The translations under genes were made by a program, and so were the position numbers. This document shows, in pieces, positions 21,535 to 32,452 of a DNA stretch of 32,562 bases. The DNA is from Gnetum montanum. Its lineage: Eukaryota; Streptophyta; Gnetopsida; Gnetales; Gnetaceae. Position 1 is the first letter of the stretch; every line of letters starts with the position of its first letter. The notes beneath the pieces were generated by a model. It was given only the letters and a program-made list of their open reading frames with translations, ran no database searches and was not told where the DNA came from. The stretch covers positions 41,038-73,599 of the forward strand of contig MNCI01004101.1 of the NCBI GenBank assembly GCA_015680685.1, in the 5' to 3' direction.

Positions 21535-22488
21535 TGAGTGGAAACGTACCCCTATGCTCAACCATATGAATACGAGCATTTTACACATGATCTAGTTGAA
21601 TTCCAAGGACTAAGTGCTTATGTGCCCTTGTGGAACAAGGATGAGTTGGTTGATTATTGTCTTCCCAAGCTTACCTGTATGTCACGATTGTATGGTTAAG
21701 TAAGCTTGAGGCATATGATTTTTATAGCTTTTATGTTTTTATGTCCTACTCTAGTAGGGAAGGAGAGAGATAACTAAGTGACTAAATTAACTTAACTACT
21801 CATGAACTAAGTTCTAACTAATTCTAACACTAGCATCTATTCCCACTTGCCGTACAGATCCTAAACTAGTGCAACACTGCTGGGATTACCAAATGCTAAT
21901 CGTTACTGGGTTACCAGGAATTACACACATGCTTGAAGTGGTCATGCTTGTGTAATTTAATGATTTGCTTAATTGATTAAAATGAATTTTTGTGCTAATA
22001 AAATAAATGTAAAGTGCATAAAATAAAATAAATGCATAAGAAAATAAAATAAAATAATGCGTAAGAAAATATCAAGTGCTACAAGGATGAATCAAAGAGC
22101 TCATCTTTATTGCCATACACAAGGTGTGCTTAGGTACACAATGCTCGAATAAAGATCCATCCACACTTAGACCTCTTAATATGGGCACTTGGAAAATACT
22201 TTGACTTTCAAAGAGACTACAAGAGTTTTGCTACTTGACTGCTAAAAGACTTATTTTCAATTGTGTGCCTGGGCACTGTATTTATAGGCTTGGGAGCAAC
22301 TACTCTAATAATCAGGGTAACCACTCTAATAATTAGAATAACTACTAAAGTAACCTCTAGAGTAACAACTCTGATAATTAGAATAACTACTAAAGTAACC
22401 ACTCTAATAATTAGATTAACTGCTAGAGTAACCACTCTAATAATTAGGATAACTACAAGAGTAATCACTAGAGTAACCACTCTCATCA
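21535..22488 (-). repeat. 5' LTR of element B
   Basis: 954 bp, minus strand beginning TGATGAGAGTGG and ending near CCACTCA. The TATA box CCTATAAATAC is at 22278-22288, about 200 bp into the LTR. A minisatellite at 22301-22480 repeats CCACTCTAATAATTAG (spacings about 20, 45, 33 and 33). The Ile/Val/Thr-rich open frames on both strands over it are translations of this repeat. Confidence 0.9.
22301..22480. repeat. Minisatellite in element B LTR
   Basis: Units close to GAGTAACCACTCTAATAATTA alternate with AACTACTAAAGTAACC. The same array appears in the 3' LTR at 10268-10415, so it is an original part of the LTR near its 5' (U3) end, just upstream of the TATA box on the element strand. Confidence 0.85.
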
Positions 22489-23094
22489 CATCCCATGCAT
22501 AAAAATAGTTTTCAACAAATGCTAGAGTTCAGAAAATATGAATAAAATAATTAGATTTAAATAGTAGACATTTCATCAAATAGTTATTGAAAAAATAAAG
22601 ATTAGTAAAAATAAATGCACATAGGACCAAATTATCAAAAACCTATAAATTAGAGAAAAATGCAAAATTTCAAAACATTAAATGATAACTCTATAGCTAG
22701 AAATCTTCACATGACCACAAATTCCAAAACATGGTCCAAATCCTAGGTAAAACTAGAGGTCAATGATGCAATATATGTAAAACCCAAAACTAGATTTGAA
22801 ACTAAGCTCTTACTAGCATCTCGCCCTATGGTTCTATCTCCTAGATGTCAATAATGTAAAAAAATAGTTTGTAATGTAATGGTTGCCATGTATTTATGTT
22901 CATAAGAGTATGATATAATAGAGTAAAAAGGGTAATCTAATGGGAAACCTAAATAAAAAGAAAATATAATTTCTAAAATTAAATTAAGAATAATATTCTA
23001 ACATGGGATTCTATTTGTTATCACATAAGACCATTTCTTGGAGTAGTAGTAAAATATGCCTCTAGTTTAAAAGGAAAAATATTGAAGTTGATCA
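22489..23094. other. No gene seen; spacer between elements B and D
   Basis: AT-rich sequence with stops in all frames. It is the right flank of element B and so should be the continuation of whatever lay left of 9954, but I could not match it to the decayed reading frame ending near 9430. Confidence 0.4.
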
Positions 23095-25700
23095 TATTGG
23101 TGATATACAAGTTTTGGGTACTCATAAAAAGAATATTTTAATTATGTGATATGATAATACATTGCTTAGTTTCAAGTTTTCTTTTAAAGAGAAGAATTGA
23201 AGGTTTTAAAAAGGGACTTTATCAAAAAGGATAAAGAGAAATCTGACATGTTCATATAGTTATGTTCTAGAAGTTCAAAAGTTCAAGAAACAAATATCAA
23301 AATCTCTAATTAATTTATATAAAATATATCTATGGGTGTTCCAATTTTTCCATTCAAATCTTCCATGTGCATAGGAAGACCTAGCATTATGGTATTGAAT
23401 ATTTGTAGTGAAAAGTGAAAGTCCACTAAGAAGAGAAAACCATGATCTTTAAGTAATTCCATTTTAACACATTTATAACAAAGTTGCCTGTGAAAATACA
23501 AGAAAACCCAAATTTATTCTTAAACTCAATTGTAGTTGACATTAAAGAAAAATATAGAGAAAAGGAAAAAAAAAAAAAAAAAAAAAAACTAAAAATGCAA
23601 AACAAAATATCATAATAATCTACACAAACAAGTTTAAAAATTTTAATAGTTAAAACCAGAGTGTTGTTTTCACAAGAGCTCCCTTGTTGGTAACAATGTC
23701 ACAACTTCAACATCATTAGAAACTACAACATCAGTGACAATTCCTCTACACATTTTGCTTAAGAAAATTAGGTAATATAAAGGCTATAAAACCTTTACTA
23801 CATCAACTCTATGAAAATCCTTTAGCGAATGGTAGAAATGGGACTAAATTATGACTCAAGAATGAAGCAAGGGTTTGCTTCCCCATTGTAAGCATAAAAT
23901 CTTAATCATAGCCCACAAAAACAAACCTTTCACTGTAGTGGTGGTGTTAGCCCTATCTCTGATTCAAGAAACCTAAGCATTCAACCCATTATGGAACTTC
24001 CAGAAGACTAACAAGTGTCTACAGTTTCTAAAGAGGAGGATCCACTATGCAAAGCATGAGATACGGAGATATAGTTACACTAGAGAAACTACTATTGCCA
24101 CCCATATTTGCTGACTTTATTCTTGATGTTATTCATTATTGCAAAAGCTTGCACATGTAAAAATAAAAAATCAAAGTGTTTGAATAGATGCCATGGGGAA
24201 ATCAGCTTGAGAAACAAGTGGATGGATATTAAACATAGAAAAATATGCTAGTGCTTAGGGTTGCTAATACAACCATATGCGGCAAGTATAGAATATATAG
24301 GCAAGAAAAGTTATAGCTATTGTTTTATTTTAAGAGAAGATATTATTATCCAATAGGGTACTTGGAAAACATTACTTTATTTTCTATGGGATTCAATGAT
24401 ATTTGTAACTTTTTATGATGATTACAACTAAAAACTTCATGATCCTTTTAGCTTTCCATTACCAAGAAGAAACTTTTCAACCATGACATATATTTCTCAA
24501 ATTATTATAAATTTTAAGGTTGTTATGATTTAATCCCCCTAGATATTTATAATACCCATAACTACTATAAAAAGGGCTTAATGATAGGATGAGAAGGAGG
24601 AAGATTGGGGGTTAAAAGACATTTTCGGAATTTTTGTAAGATGGAATTTTGAAAACATTAATTCAGCTACTTTTTTTTTTAATTCTATAAGTTCATTTCT
24701 TCTCATTTTGTTTTATTTGCTTAGCTAATGGTTTAGATAATATCATGCTTGGCATTTAATTTTGGAATTTATCCTAGGTTGCTTTTATAGCTCTATTTTT
24801 TCATAATAGTAGACTCCTATTAAGATTTTCCATAGAAGAGGTCATTTTGTTGGAAGCTTCAAGACCAATTTAGTAGTAGTGTCTTAACAAAATTGCTTGT
24901 TTGAGCATAGAGGATTTAGGAAAATCCTTGGTATTTTGATGGGACAAAAATAACTTCTTAATTTTATATGTTTATTTCCTTGGTATTTTAACTAAGAAAT
25001 TGTCAAAAAATTTTAAAAGCTCTATTGAATGTAATCTTTTATATCTATTAACTAGCCAAAATAGAGACTCATATTTTGTCATTTATGCAACAATTTTTGA
25101 TAGTATAATAAGATTGTGTTTATGAAATTGCTTGTTGCGATCTAAAAGTTTGAACAATTCGTTGTTATTGAATTGTGAATAGATTTATTACAAAGTGTTT
25201 CCTAATGTCACTTTATCTTGCATAAATATTTTAGATTTCACAAAAATCAACTTTCTTTTCTTTCTCTTTCGATGTCCATTGAATATCTCTCTATTTCTAG
25301 TTTTCTTGTGGAACTTTCTCTTTGGGGAAATTTAGGAGTAGATTGAAAGAATTGTGCTGAAATGTTTTTGTAAAATTTTATTTTTTACAAGTATATATTA
25401 TAAGGATTGTATAGACTAGGTGATTGAACAAAATAAGAATCTCCAACAACTCATAGTATTTGACAAAGTTAGTCGAGTCTCCTTAATGATATCCATTACA
25501 ATTTTGTACACAACTAAACTATTTCAACATTTGCAATAACAAACACACACTTATGTTGAGTACATTTCATAACTACTATGTTTATTTGGGGATATCTAGG
25601 CCTTGGTGTTGCTAGAGACTAGCAAGCACCTAAACCCTATTTGAAGAACACCTTCAATCCTATGCCTTTCAAATGTCATTAGACTATGAGGCTACCAACA
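23095..25700 (+). repeat. 5' LTR of element D
   Basis: Begins TATTGG and ends GCTACCAACA, like element C. The match to C is strong over the last 0.5 kb (GTTGAGTAC to CTAAACCC) and around the TATA box (24566-24574). It is patchy upstream, for example TAATTCCATTTTAACACATTTATAAC near 23455 against the C sequence near 15490. TATA-to-end and start-to-TATA lengths are both about nine-tenths of those in C, which supports these edges. Position 25701 onward should hold the primer site; TTGGCAATCAATTCC there is too degraded to assign to a tRNA. Confidence 0.75.
23566..23588 (+). repeat. 23-base A run inside LTR D
   Basis: Homopolymer within the LTR. Element C has only an A-rich patch (GAGAAAAAAATAGAAAA) at the equivalent place, so the run expanded here by slippage. 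It is not a SINE or gene tail. Confidence 0.7.
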
Positions 25701-25799
25701 TTGGCAATCAATTCCAAAATAGTCCCCAAGAATTCTCTTAGTGCTAAAAGGAGGGTTGAAAATTTTTCTTTTATGTTCATAAGACTGATAGTTCTATCA

Positions 25800-27360
25800 C
25801 ACCAATATTTAATTATTGTTAGAAAGACTTAAGATGGTAGATACTATTTTCAGTTCATAACTAAGAAGATTGATAGTTTGGAAGATTTCAAAGGTTCAAA
25901 AGAAATTCTTGATTATAAAATTGATTGTTTGTTAGAAGAAGAACAAAAGGGGGTCTTTGAATTTAGAATAAGTAGTGGAGTAAAGACTAGAAGGATAAGA
26001 ACATCGTCCCTTCTATCTAGTTTATTAGTCTATAATAGAAAGTCAAAGAATTATAAGAGTTCAATGATCAAAAGGAATTCTAATAGGATGGAAAATCCTT
26101 GGCAAAGAGTTACACCATTAGGATTTCAAAATTACAATGATATTCCTAAAGTAGTTTACAAATATTTGTCCAAACCTTTTATTCATGGAAAAGTTAGTTA
26201 GCAGAAGAATACGTTCACATGTTTGAGTTAGCTTTAGCTCATGCAAATGTTCAATACCAAGATCAAGTTTGTAGGTTTTTTGTAGAAAATTTAAAGGATA
26301 TGTCTTAGTTTTGGTATTTGAACTTACTAAGAAAAATTATAAGTTCAAATGATATGAAGAGTCTTTTCTTGGTCCAATTTGACAATCAATTAGATTAACA
26401 ACAACTTTACTCTAGGGTAATACAAGCTAAGTAGGGAGTAAAAGAGTTAATTAGATATTTTAACATTAAGTTTCAAAGAATTTATGATCTTTCAAAGACA
26501 ATATAGACAGTAAGATGAAATGCTTAGAGGTACTTAGCTTAAGGCTATGAATCCTAATATTTAAATTTGGTTAAGGAGAAATCCAAACTTGTTAACATTA
26601 AATGACTACTTTAGTGAAGCTATACATTTAGAAAAATAACTAAATTTGAATCATGAAGAAATTATCATGACTCCAAAAGGAGAAGAGAAAATGATGATTT
26701 CTATGTAATATTTTTCTCAACTTAAAGCATTTCTAGATCCATCTTGTAGTAAGATAGAGTGAGATTCTAAAAGAAAAGAATCTAAAAAAGGAAAATTCAT
26801 GAGAGATTTATTCAAAAAGTTAGTGAAACTAGAAAAAGCTTTGGCAAAAGTTAAAATCAGATAAGAAAAGAAAAATAGGAAACATAAATATCAAGACACT
26901 AAGTTAGTGGAAGATGAGGATGAAAGTGATCTTCTTATGTTTAAGTTCCTTGATATTGAATCTGATTATGAGTTATCTAGTGTTCATTATGTAAGAAAAT
27001 CTTCTAATAATGAATCTATTGATACTTCTTCTTTATCAGGTTCTAAAGAAAATACATCATTAGATGAAGAGTGTAATAAAAATTAAGAAAATGGATATAA
27101 TCTTCAATTAAAAGAAAGATTAACTACTTCTAGGCCTCCAAACGTTATTTTTTATCCATCTACTAGAAGAAAGGTTTTTGAGCCAAGTAGAAGAGAGAAA
27201 AATAGAAGTAAAGAAGATCAAGTAGAACAAAGTACTCAAAATTAAACTCTTAATAAATGGATGAAGAAACCATGCTTTTAAGAATATGATTTTATTGAAG
27301 ATCTTAAACATATCAGAGCCAATATCAGCATATATCAATTACTAGAAATTGGAGATTAGC
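25800..27360 (+). pseudogene. Gag of element D and gag-protease linker
   Basis: The longest open stretch is 25878-26201 (107 codons, no ATG at its start). A capsid core follows in another phase at about 26200-26700, with GVKELIRYFNIKFQRIYDLS resembling the flexible-loop region of gag capsids and many Gln codons changed to TAA/TAG. A Lys-rich segment near 26780-26900 may be the RNA-binding part, but I see no CCHC knuckle. Around 27150-27350 comes FYPSTRRKVFEPSRREK and then YDFIEDLKHIRANISIYQLL, a block found just before the protease in Tat-like elements. Confidence 0.7.
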
Positions 27361-27479
27361 AAAGAAAATCTTTAGAGTCTATTAAAGGAAAAAAAAACAT
27401 TTGAGAGTTAGAATTAAGTTATGTATCAAACAATGATGAGAAAACAAAAACTAACTATGATTGGACTCTTGACAAGGAA

Positions 27480-27780
27480 GCTTCTCTTTTTCTTTTGATA
27501 ATGAAGTTAAAGCACAAGTATCTTCATAATTATTTAATTGATTGTTGAGCTACATCTACTATTATGTCATTATCTATATGCAAAAAACTTGGTTTGATTC
27601 CAAAAAATCAAATAAATAGATCGTTCAAGTAAATAAAATTAGAGTGAAGATTTTTGGTTAAATACTTAATGTTCTATTAGAAATCACATATGAACCCTGT
27701 ATCAAGAGTAGAGTAACTATTCAAGTAGCAGATATACTAGATTTACATAGTCTTTTTTTGTTTAGAAGATGGAGAAAAAG
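27480..27780 (+). pseudogene. Aspartic protease of element D
   Basis: The active-site region reads ID-C-stop-A then TSTIMSLSICKKLGLIP. The catalytic Asp codon is 27540-27542 and the expected Gly codon (GGA) is TGA at 27546-27548. Downstream VLLEITYEPCIKSRVTIQVAD is in the right place for the flap and second block. It is Tat-like in wording (GATxTIMPLxVxKKLGL). Confidence 0.75.
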
Positions 27781-27959
27781 TTTCTTAAGTTAAATATTAA
27801 TATATTATTCACACATGTGAATACCTTGAAAAGGGAAATCAAATCAAATTTACATATATAGTGAATGGTTGATGGTTGAAAACATTACTTCAAATGGAAA
27901 AAATAAGGCTATTGAAACAAGAGCTTACAAACCTAGAATTTGCACACCACAAAATTGAT

Positions 27960-28400
27960 AATTTAGAAAATGAAGAATTTCAAGATAAGAGCAAATGGGA
28001 ATTACACTTTAATATTTCTTGTAATTCCAAAGGTGTAGGAGCTGGAGTGTTCTAGTAAAAGATGATTCCCCAAAAATATTCAAGGTAATTCATCTATCTA
28101 TCCCTTGTACAAATAACAAGGCTAAATATGAAGCTCTAGGTATTGGAATTAAAAAAAATTTGGAAAAATAAATAAAGGTAATCACCAAAAAGGAGACTCG
28201 AGATTGGTATGTGAATAGGTCAAAGGTAATAGTGTAGTAAAGAGTTTATTCTTGTGACCCTATAAATAGATTATCTGCAAAATGCTAGATCAATTTCATC
28301 ATTACCAAATAGAAAATATACATAGAGAAGATAATTATATAGTAGATGACTTAGCAAAAGTAGCTTCATCATTATATATGAAAAGGATAGAAATTTATAA
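27960..28400 (+). pseudogene. RNase H-like domain upstream of RT (NNxAEY type)
   Basis: Four blocks are in the order of the plant/archaeal-type RNase H family (Pfam RVT_3): CNSKGVGAGVF at 28020-28052, CTNNKAKYEALGIGIKK at 28106-28156, a degraded third block near 28196-28230, and IENIHREDNYIVDDLAKVAS at 28309-28368. The frame shifts at about 28055 and again before 28282. Catalytic residues are mostly gone: the first Asp is Asn (HFNIS), the Glu in A-E-Y is Lys and the third Asp is missing; the last Asp remains. In Ogre/Retand-type Tat elements this extra domain normally follows the RT-RNase H unit. Here it lies between protease and RT. Confidence 0.8.
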
Positions 28401-28855
28401 AGATGTAATGATCAAGAATAAGCATCAACCATCAGTACCAAATAACATAAAGAATTTACAAGCATTTGAAAATGATGATCAATTACTTAGATTCTTGACA
28501 AATAAACAAGAATTTGAGGGTCAAATCATACTTGAAATAGTGTCAAGGTTTAAGAAAAATTCCACTCCAAAAAAGTCATTGATTATGAACATGAGTTTAA
28601 CAAAAAATTTCTCACTATAAAGGATGTACATAATCTAGATGATCAAGTTTATGCAGCAATGAATTTTAGATCTATTGAGATGTTGAAGATGTTAAATGTC
28701 ACAAAAGAAAAAGATCCAGTTTTTAAGAAAAACTTACAATTTCTCCTAAAAAATAATTTGGAAAATTTTGCTTGATCTTATGATGATCTTAAAAAGTTTT
28801 TACTAGATGTGATGACACATAAAATTTAGTTGATAAATGGTTGTAATACTATTTA
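28401..28855 (+). pseudogene. Linker between upstream RNase H and RT of element D
   Basis: 28282-28620 stays open past the RNase H end (KRIEIYKDVMIKNKHQPSVPN and onward). Then a shifted frame gives NVTKEKDPVFKKNLQFLLKN and a helix-rich stretch leading into the RT start at about 28860. No domain recognised; it is probably a spacer in the polyprotein. Confidence 0.55.
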
Positions 28856-29510
28856 AAAAAACATAAAAAAATTTAATCCATCACATAAGCCAAATATGGA
28901 AGTTAAGATCAAGAAGTTGTTACAAGCTTGAATCATATATCTAGTCTGATATTCAACATGGCTTGCTAATCTTGTACCAGTAAGAATGAAAAATGAAAAT
29001 ATTAGACATTGTAGGGATTTTAGAAATTTCAATGAAGCATCAGAAAAAGTTAAATACCCATTTCTTAGGATTGATGAAATGTTGATTAAAGTATTAGGTT
29101 ATCAAGTATATTATTTTCTAGATGGTTTCTTAGGCTATAATCAAATCATGATAGATAAGGGTGATAGATATAAGAGAACATTTATCACCAAATGGGGAAC
29201 TTTTTCATATCAAAGAATTCCATTTCGATTGTCAAATGCTGGAGCTACTTTTCAAAGAGAAATGGATTTAGCCCTTAATGGTTTAATAGGTGATCAAATG
29301 GTTGTTGATTTAGATGATATCACCATCTATTCAAAAAGGAAGGAAGATCATATTGGTCATCTTTAATAAGCTTTTAATAGATGTCACGAGTATGGTATTT
29401 CATTAAATCCTAAGAAATGTAACTTTGGAGTTAAATTTGGAAGTTTACTAAGCCATGTAATTTATCAAGAAGGAATTACTATAGATAACTTTTGAATTCA
29501 AGTAGTACAG
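28856..29510 (+). pseudogene. Reverse transcriptase of element D
   Basis: 28986-29366 is open for 126 codons, the longest genuine pol frame in the window. Blocks in order: FNPSHKPNMEVKIKKLLQA (about 28872-28928), HCRDFRNFNEASEKVKYPF, VYYFLDGFLGYNQIMIDKG, FITKWGTFSYQRIPFRLSN, AGATFQREMDLALNGLIGD and the active site VDLDDITIYS. The Y-x-D-D box is DLDD at 29307-29318: both catalytic Asp remain but Tyr is Asp. CHEYGISLNPKKCNFGVKF follows after a stop at 29365. The wording is Ty3/gypsy, Tat-like. Confidence 0.92.
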
Positions 29511-29567
29511 AATATTGAGCATCGTACAAGTAAAAAATTTGCTAAATAAACCTTTCATAAATTTCTA

Positions 29568-29660
29568 CTAATATGAAATTTTCTAAATATGAAATTTTCT
29601 ACTAATATAAACTTACAATATAGAAAACTTAAAATTTTCTACTAATATGAAATTTATCCC
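29568..29660 (+). repeat. Short local duplications in the RT-RNase H linker of element D
   Basis: TTTCTACTAATATGAAATTT recurs three times with small changes, interleaved with CTAAATATGAAATTTTCTA. It interrupts the connection region of the polyprotein, so it arose after or during decay, probably by replication slippage. Confidence 0.7.
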
Positions 29661-29679
29661 CAAATTCACTAATATTACT

Positions 29680-30120
29680 AAACCTTTCATGCATATGCTA
29701 AATAAAGATGTCCAAGTAGAGAAGACAACAAAATTAGAGAAAGTTTTATCATAAAGTAAGAAAGCTATTTAAGAAGCTCCTTACATGATGAAACCAAAAT
29801 TGAAAGAAGAATTTTGGTTATATGCTTTTGCTTCAAATGATTTAGTTGCTTCGAATTTAACTCAAAAAGATTAATGTTAAGATGAATCGATTGGATATTT
29901 TGAATATTGATTAAAAGGTTCAAAGCTTAATTATTCAACTTAGAAAAATAAGCATTCTTAGTTATTAAGGTACTTTAGCATTTCAAGTATTATTTGAAAA
30001 GCTCATTAGTTTACATCATGCTAATAGAGCCTTACTTCACATCATGCTAATAGAGCCTATATTTAAACAATTCTTAGCCCAAAATGAAATTGGATTGAAA
30101 AGAGGGAAATAGCTCATAAA
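29680..30120 (+). pseudogene. Gypsy-type RNase H of element D
   Basis: After the RT, EEFWLYAFASNDLVASNLTQKD (29802-29868) matches the start of the gypsy RNase H, although an Asn replaces the usual first catalytic Asp. KLNYST and a shifted VIKVLRHFKYYL-like stretch (about 29920-30000) match the YSTxEKExLA-x-I-x-A-x-x-x-FxxYL block. Element D therefore carried two RNase H domains, one on each side of RT. A 26-bp duplication (30013-30058) and stops interrupt this one. Confidence 0.75.
30013..30058 (+). repeat. 26-bp tandem duplication in element D RNase H
   Basis: ACATCATGCTAATAGAGCCT occurs at 30013 and again at 30039. 26 is not a multiple of three, so the duplication itself causes a frameshift and must postdate activity. 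Confidence 0.9.
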
Positions 30121-30239
30121 TCTTCAAGGTTTTATATTTTCATTAGAAATATGCAAGACTATCAAAGGAATGGGATTAACCAAGTTAATGGCTAGAGAAA
30201 ATGATGTATGTACACTTAAGACTCATGAGGGAAATTAAT

Positions 30240-31337
30240 ATGATGAAATTCTAGAATTCCTTGATATACGAAAGGTTCCCAAAAAGCTTAATTGCAAGTC
30301 AAAACAGAGTTTTCTTTAAAAAAGTAAATAAATTTTTGATTAAATATGGAATATTATACAGAAAGCATTTCATAGGGGTTTTGTTAGAATGTGTTCATAA
30401 TGATCAAATTCATCCTATCTTAAAACAATTTCACAATCATTCCAGTTTATTTTATGAATCTCCTAAGTCCACTATGGAACATATACTTTGTTATGGTTTT
30501 TATTAGACTACTATGTATCAAGATATTAGTTTGAAAATTCAAAGATGTTACAAATGTCAAATTCATGGAACAAAAGTAAAAAAGGCTAGAGCTCCTTTAA
30601 AACTAGTAATAAAGGATAGACCATTTGAGCAATGGGGCTTAGATTTTATTAGTACAATTACTTCATTAAGAGTAGGACATAAGTTTATTCTCACAAGTAC
30701 TAATTATTTTACTAAATGGTGTGAAGCAAAGGCTCTAAGAAAAAGTTCAACATCAAATGTGATTAAGTTCTTGGAAGATCATATTTTAAGTCAAATTAGT
30801 CTACATGAAGTGTTGGTATCCAATAATGGATGTACTTTTCAATCTAAATAATTTATAACATGGGCATCAAAAAAATCCCAAATTTCTATTTTTTCATCAA
30901 ATTATCATATTCAAGGAAATGGCTTAGTTGAATCTACAAATGAAAAGCTTATTTTCTACATTAAGAGATCAATGGATAGAAATCCATGAAATTGGATTGA
31001 TTATTTGCAATATGTGGTATGGGTTGATCGTATTAGATTTAAGAAGTCTATTGGAAATTTAGCATATAACTTAGTCTATGGGTTGCTTGTGAGAATTATG
31101 AATAGAGTTATAATTTCAAAATCAGATTTTGTAGAAAAATATAGCATGAAAACTAATAAAGACACTAGTTTCATGACTTTGCTGATCAAAAGAGAAGCTA
31201 AAATGGATAAATCCAAACAGATGTTATTAAAGAATGCTTCTCAAGTAAAAAGGTGGTTCAATAGAAAGGATTTGAAAAGGATTGCATATAAAACATTATT
31301 TTGGACTACTGCCCACAATTTGAATCTATATGTATAA
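30240..31337 (+). pseudogene. Integrase of element D
   Basis: Three open stretches (30261-30506, 30513-30851 and 31005-31337) are nearly continuous. The zinc region includes RCYKCQIHG (30541-30567). The core has PFEQWGLDFISTI with the first catalytic Asp, and SNNGCTFQSK, where the second catalytic Asp is Asn. YHIQGNGLVESTNEKL carries the catalytic Glu. KSIGNLAYNLVYG follows in place of the usual T-P-F-x-L-V-Y-G. A frameshift near 31290 breaks the C-terminal DNA-binding part. The wording (VESTNxKL, NNG) is Tat-like and unlike element B's (VEVTNREI). Confidence 0.9.
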
Positions 31338-31530
31338 ATAAATATATATATGTATATAGTATAGTAATATATGTATGTATGTATGTAGGTAACTATAATA
31401 ATATTTAGTATCCATAGTAGTCAATAATGAATTTTTAGTAATAATATATATATAATAAGCAACATACATATAGTCTTGTATAATATTTAACCATAAGCTA
31501 TATATCCTATACATATGTTTAGATAAGTCT
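31330..31530. repeat. AT-rich simple-sequence tract
   Basis: Runs of TA, TATG (ATGTATGTATGTATGTAG near 31371-31388) and ATA. The Tyr/Ile-rich open frame on the minus strand (31326-31514) is a translation of this low-complexity sequence. Confidence 0.85.
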
Positions 31531-31640
31531 ATATAGTATTATTAAAACATGTATATGTTAGAGCACTAGTTTAGATAATATTTAATTTAAACTATTAGTT
31601 AAATTATTTAATTTATCTCAAGTAATCATTACTTATCATT

Positions 31641-31653
31641 TGTGCAAGTGGGA
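31641..31653 (+). other. Candidate polypurine tract of element D
   Basis: GTGCAAGTGGGAG is the only purine-rich run between the integrase end and the window end that fits. The sequence after it (TTATGGCTAGATAATTACTTGG) only loosely resembles the LTR start TATTGGTGATATACAAG, so the LTR edge is unproven. Confidence 0.3.
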
Positions 31654-32450
31654 GTTATGGCTAGATAATTACTTGGTGGTGAATTAATTTCAACAAAAAA
31701 CTAGTGGAATTCAAATTGGCCTACCATATAATGATGAAATGATAACTAATTTTTGCAAAGTAACAAAGTTGGTTAGTGAAATTAGTAGGAAGTCCAAACT
31801 TTGTTTACACTATAAAATAAGATGTGGATTTCTTAGGATTGCATCATTTCTGAATTCAAGACTTAATTTGAGAAAGTAAGTGAAGTGTTTAAGTGTGAGG
31901 AAGAAGATGGCTCTTAGAGGAAGAATAGTAAACATTTATCCCATATATCATGGGATGTTATCTAGATCATGTGTTGAGGACATATTGTAAGGAAACTACC
32001 CATGGATAATGAAGTAAAAAGCCTTTCCCACTTTGACTTTTATATGACTTAAGAATTTCTCATTGGTGGACTTTCCATACATTCCAATGTTTGGGGTAGC
32101 TTCCATAAATGTAATACTTATGTTAAAGATCAAAGGAAATATAATAGAGATTATTCTTGGGTGGAGAAGAGTTTATGTCTCAAGACACAGAAGCATATAA
32201 TTAGGGAGAACCTCAAAAATCATCAAGTGAAGAAATGAATGTAAAGGAGACAAAAATAGTTGTGGAAGATAAAGGTGAAAACCATGATGAGACTTCAACT
32301 AGGCAAGAAGAGGAAAGAAAGAAATTCATCATAACTAAGAAAATGTATGAAATGAATCGCAATATGAGAATCTATAACAGAGTTACTCTAACTATTCTCT
32401 TCCCATTCATAGATTAGTTTATAGGGTATTTGATGAGATGCCACTTGCAC
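31654..32450. other. No gene seen; possibly start of a decayed 3' LTR
   Basis: AT-rich. The only notable open stretch is 32235-32417 (60 codons, Lys/Glu-rich) with no recognised motif. I could not align this segment convincingly with LTR C or LTR D by eye. Confidence 0.35.
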
Positions 32451-32452
32451 TG

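Larger units (their letters stand above)
9954..22488 (-). mobile_element. Element B: Ty3/gypsy retrotransposon with tRNA-Asp primer site
   Basis: LTRs at 9954-10418 and 21535-22488 flank a gag, protease, RT, RNase H, integrase order read on the minus strand. The integrase is interrupted by element C, so B itself is about 9.7 kb. The tRNA-Asp primer site and RT and integrase wording are typical of the plant Athila/Tat branch rather than chromoviruses. A CTCGAGGATGAG block ahead of the 3' LTR is also a common Ty3/gypsy landmark. The protease-to-integrase frame is largely free of indels (the same phase at 18736, 17668 and 16090) and is mostly broken by point stops. No exact target duplication is visible (CCTAG on the left, CATCC on the right). 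The shared LTR parts agree at roughly nine positions in ten by eye. Confidence 0.9.
23095..31653 (+). mobile_element. Element D: Ty3/gypsy (Tat-like) element with long LTR and an extra RNase H before RT
   Basis: A 5' LTR of about 2.6 kb is followed by gag, protease, an RNase H-like domain of the NNxAEY type, RT, a second (gypsy-type) RNase H and integrase, all on the plus strand. The LTR family is the same as element C. The domains are spread over several frames with many stops and almost no CpG, so this copy is old. I could not identify the 3' LTR: a purine-rich candidate lies at 31641-31653, but what follows is not clearly LTR, and a full LTR would run past the window end. Confidence 0.85.

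Noticed and set aside
22217-22502. Ile/Val/Thr-rich open frames of 79-90 codons on both strands
   Set aside because: Translations of the LTR minisatellite; both strands are open because the repeat lacks stops, not because it codes.
31326-31514. Tyr/Ile-rich minus-strand ORF as a small protein
   Set aside because: Low-complexity TA/TATG repeat translation.
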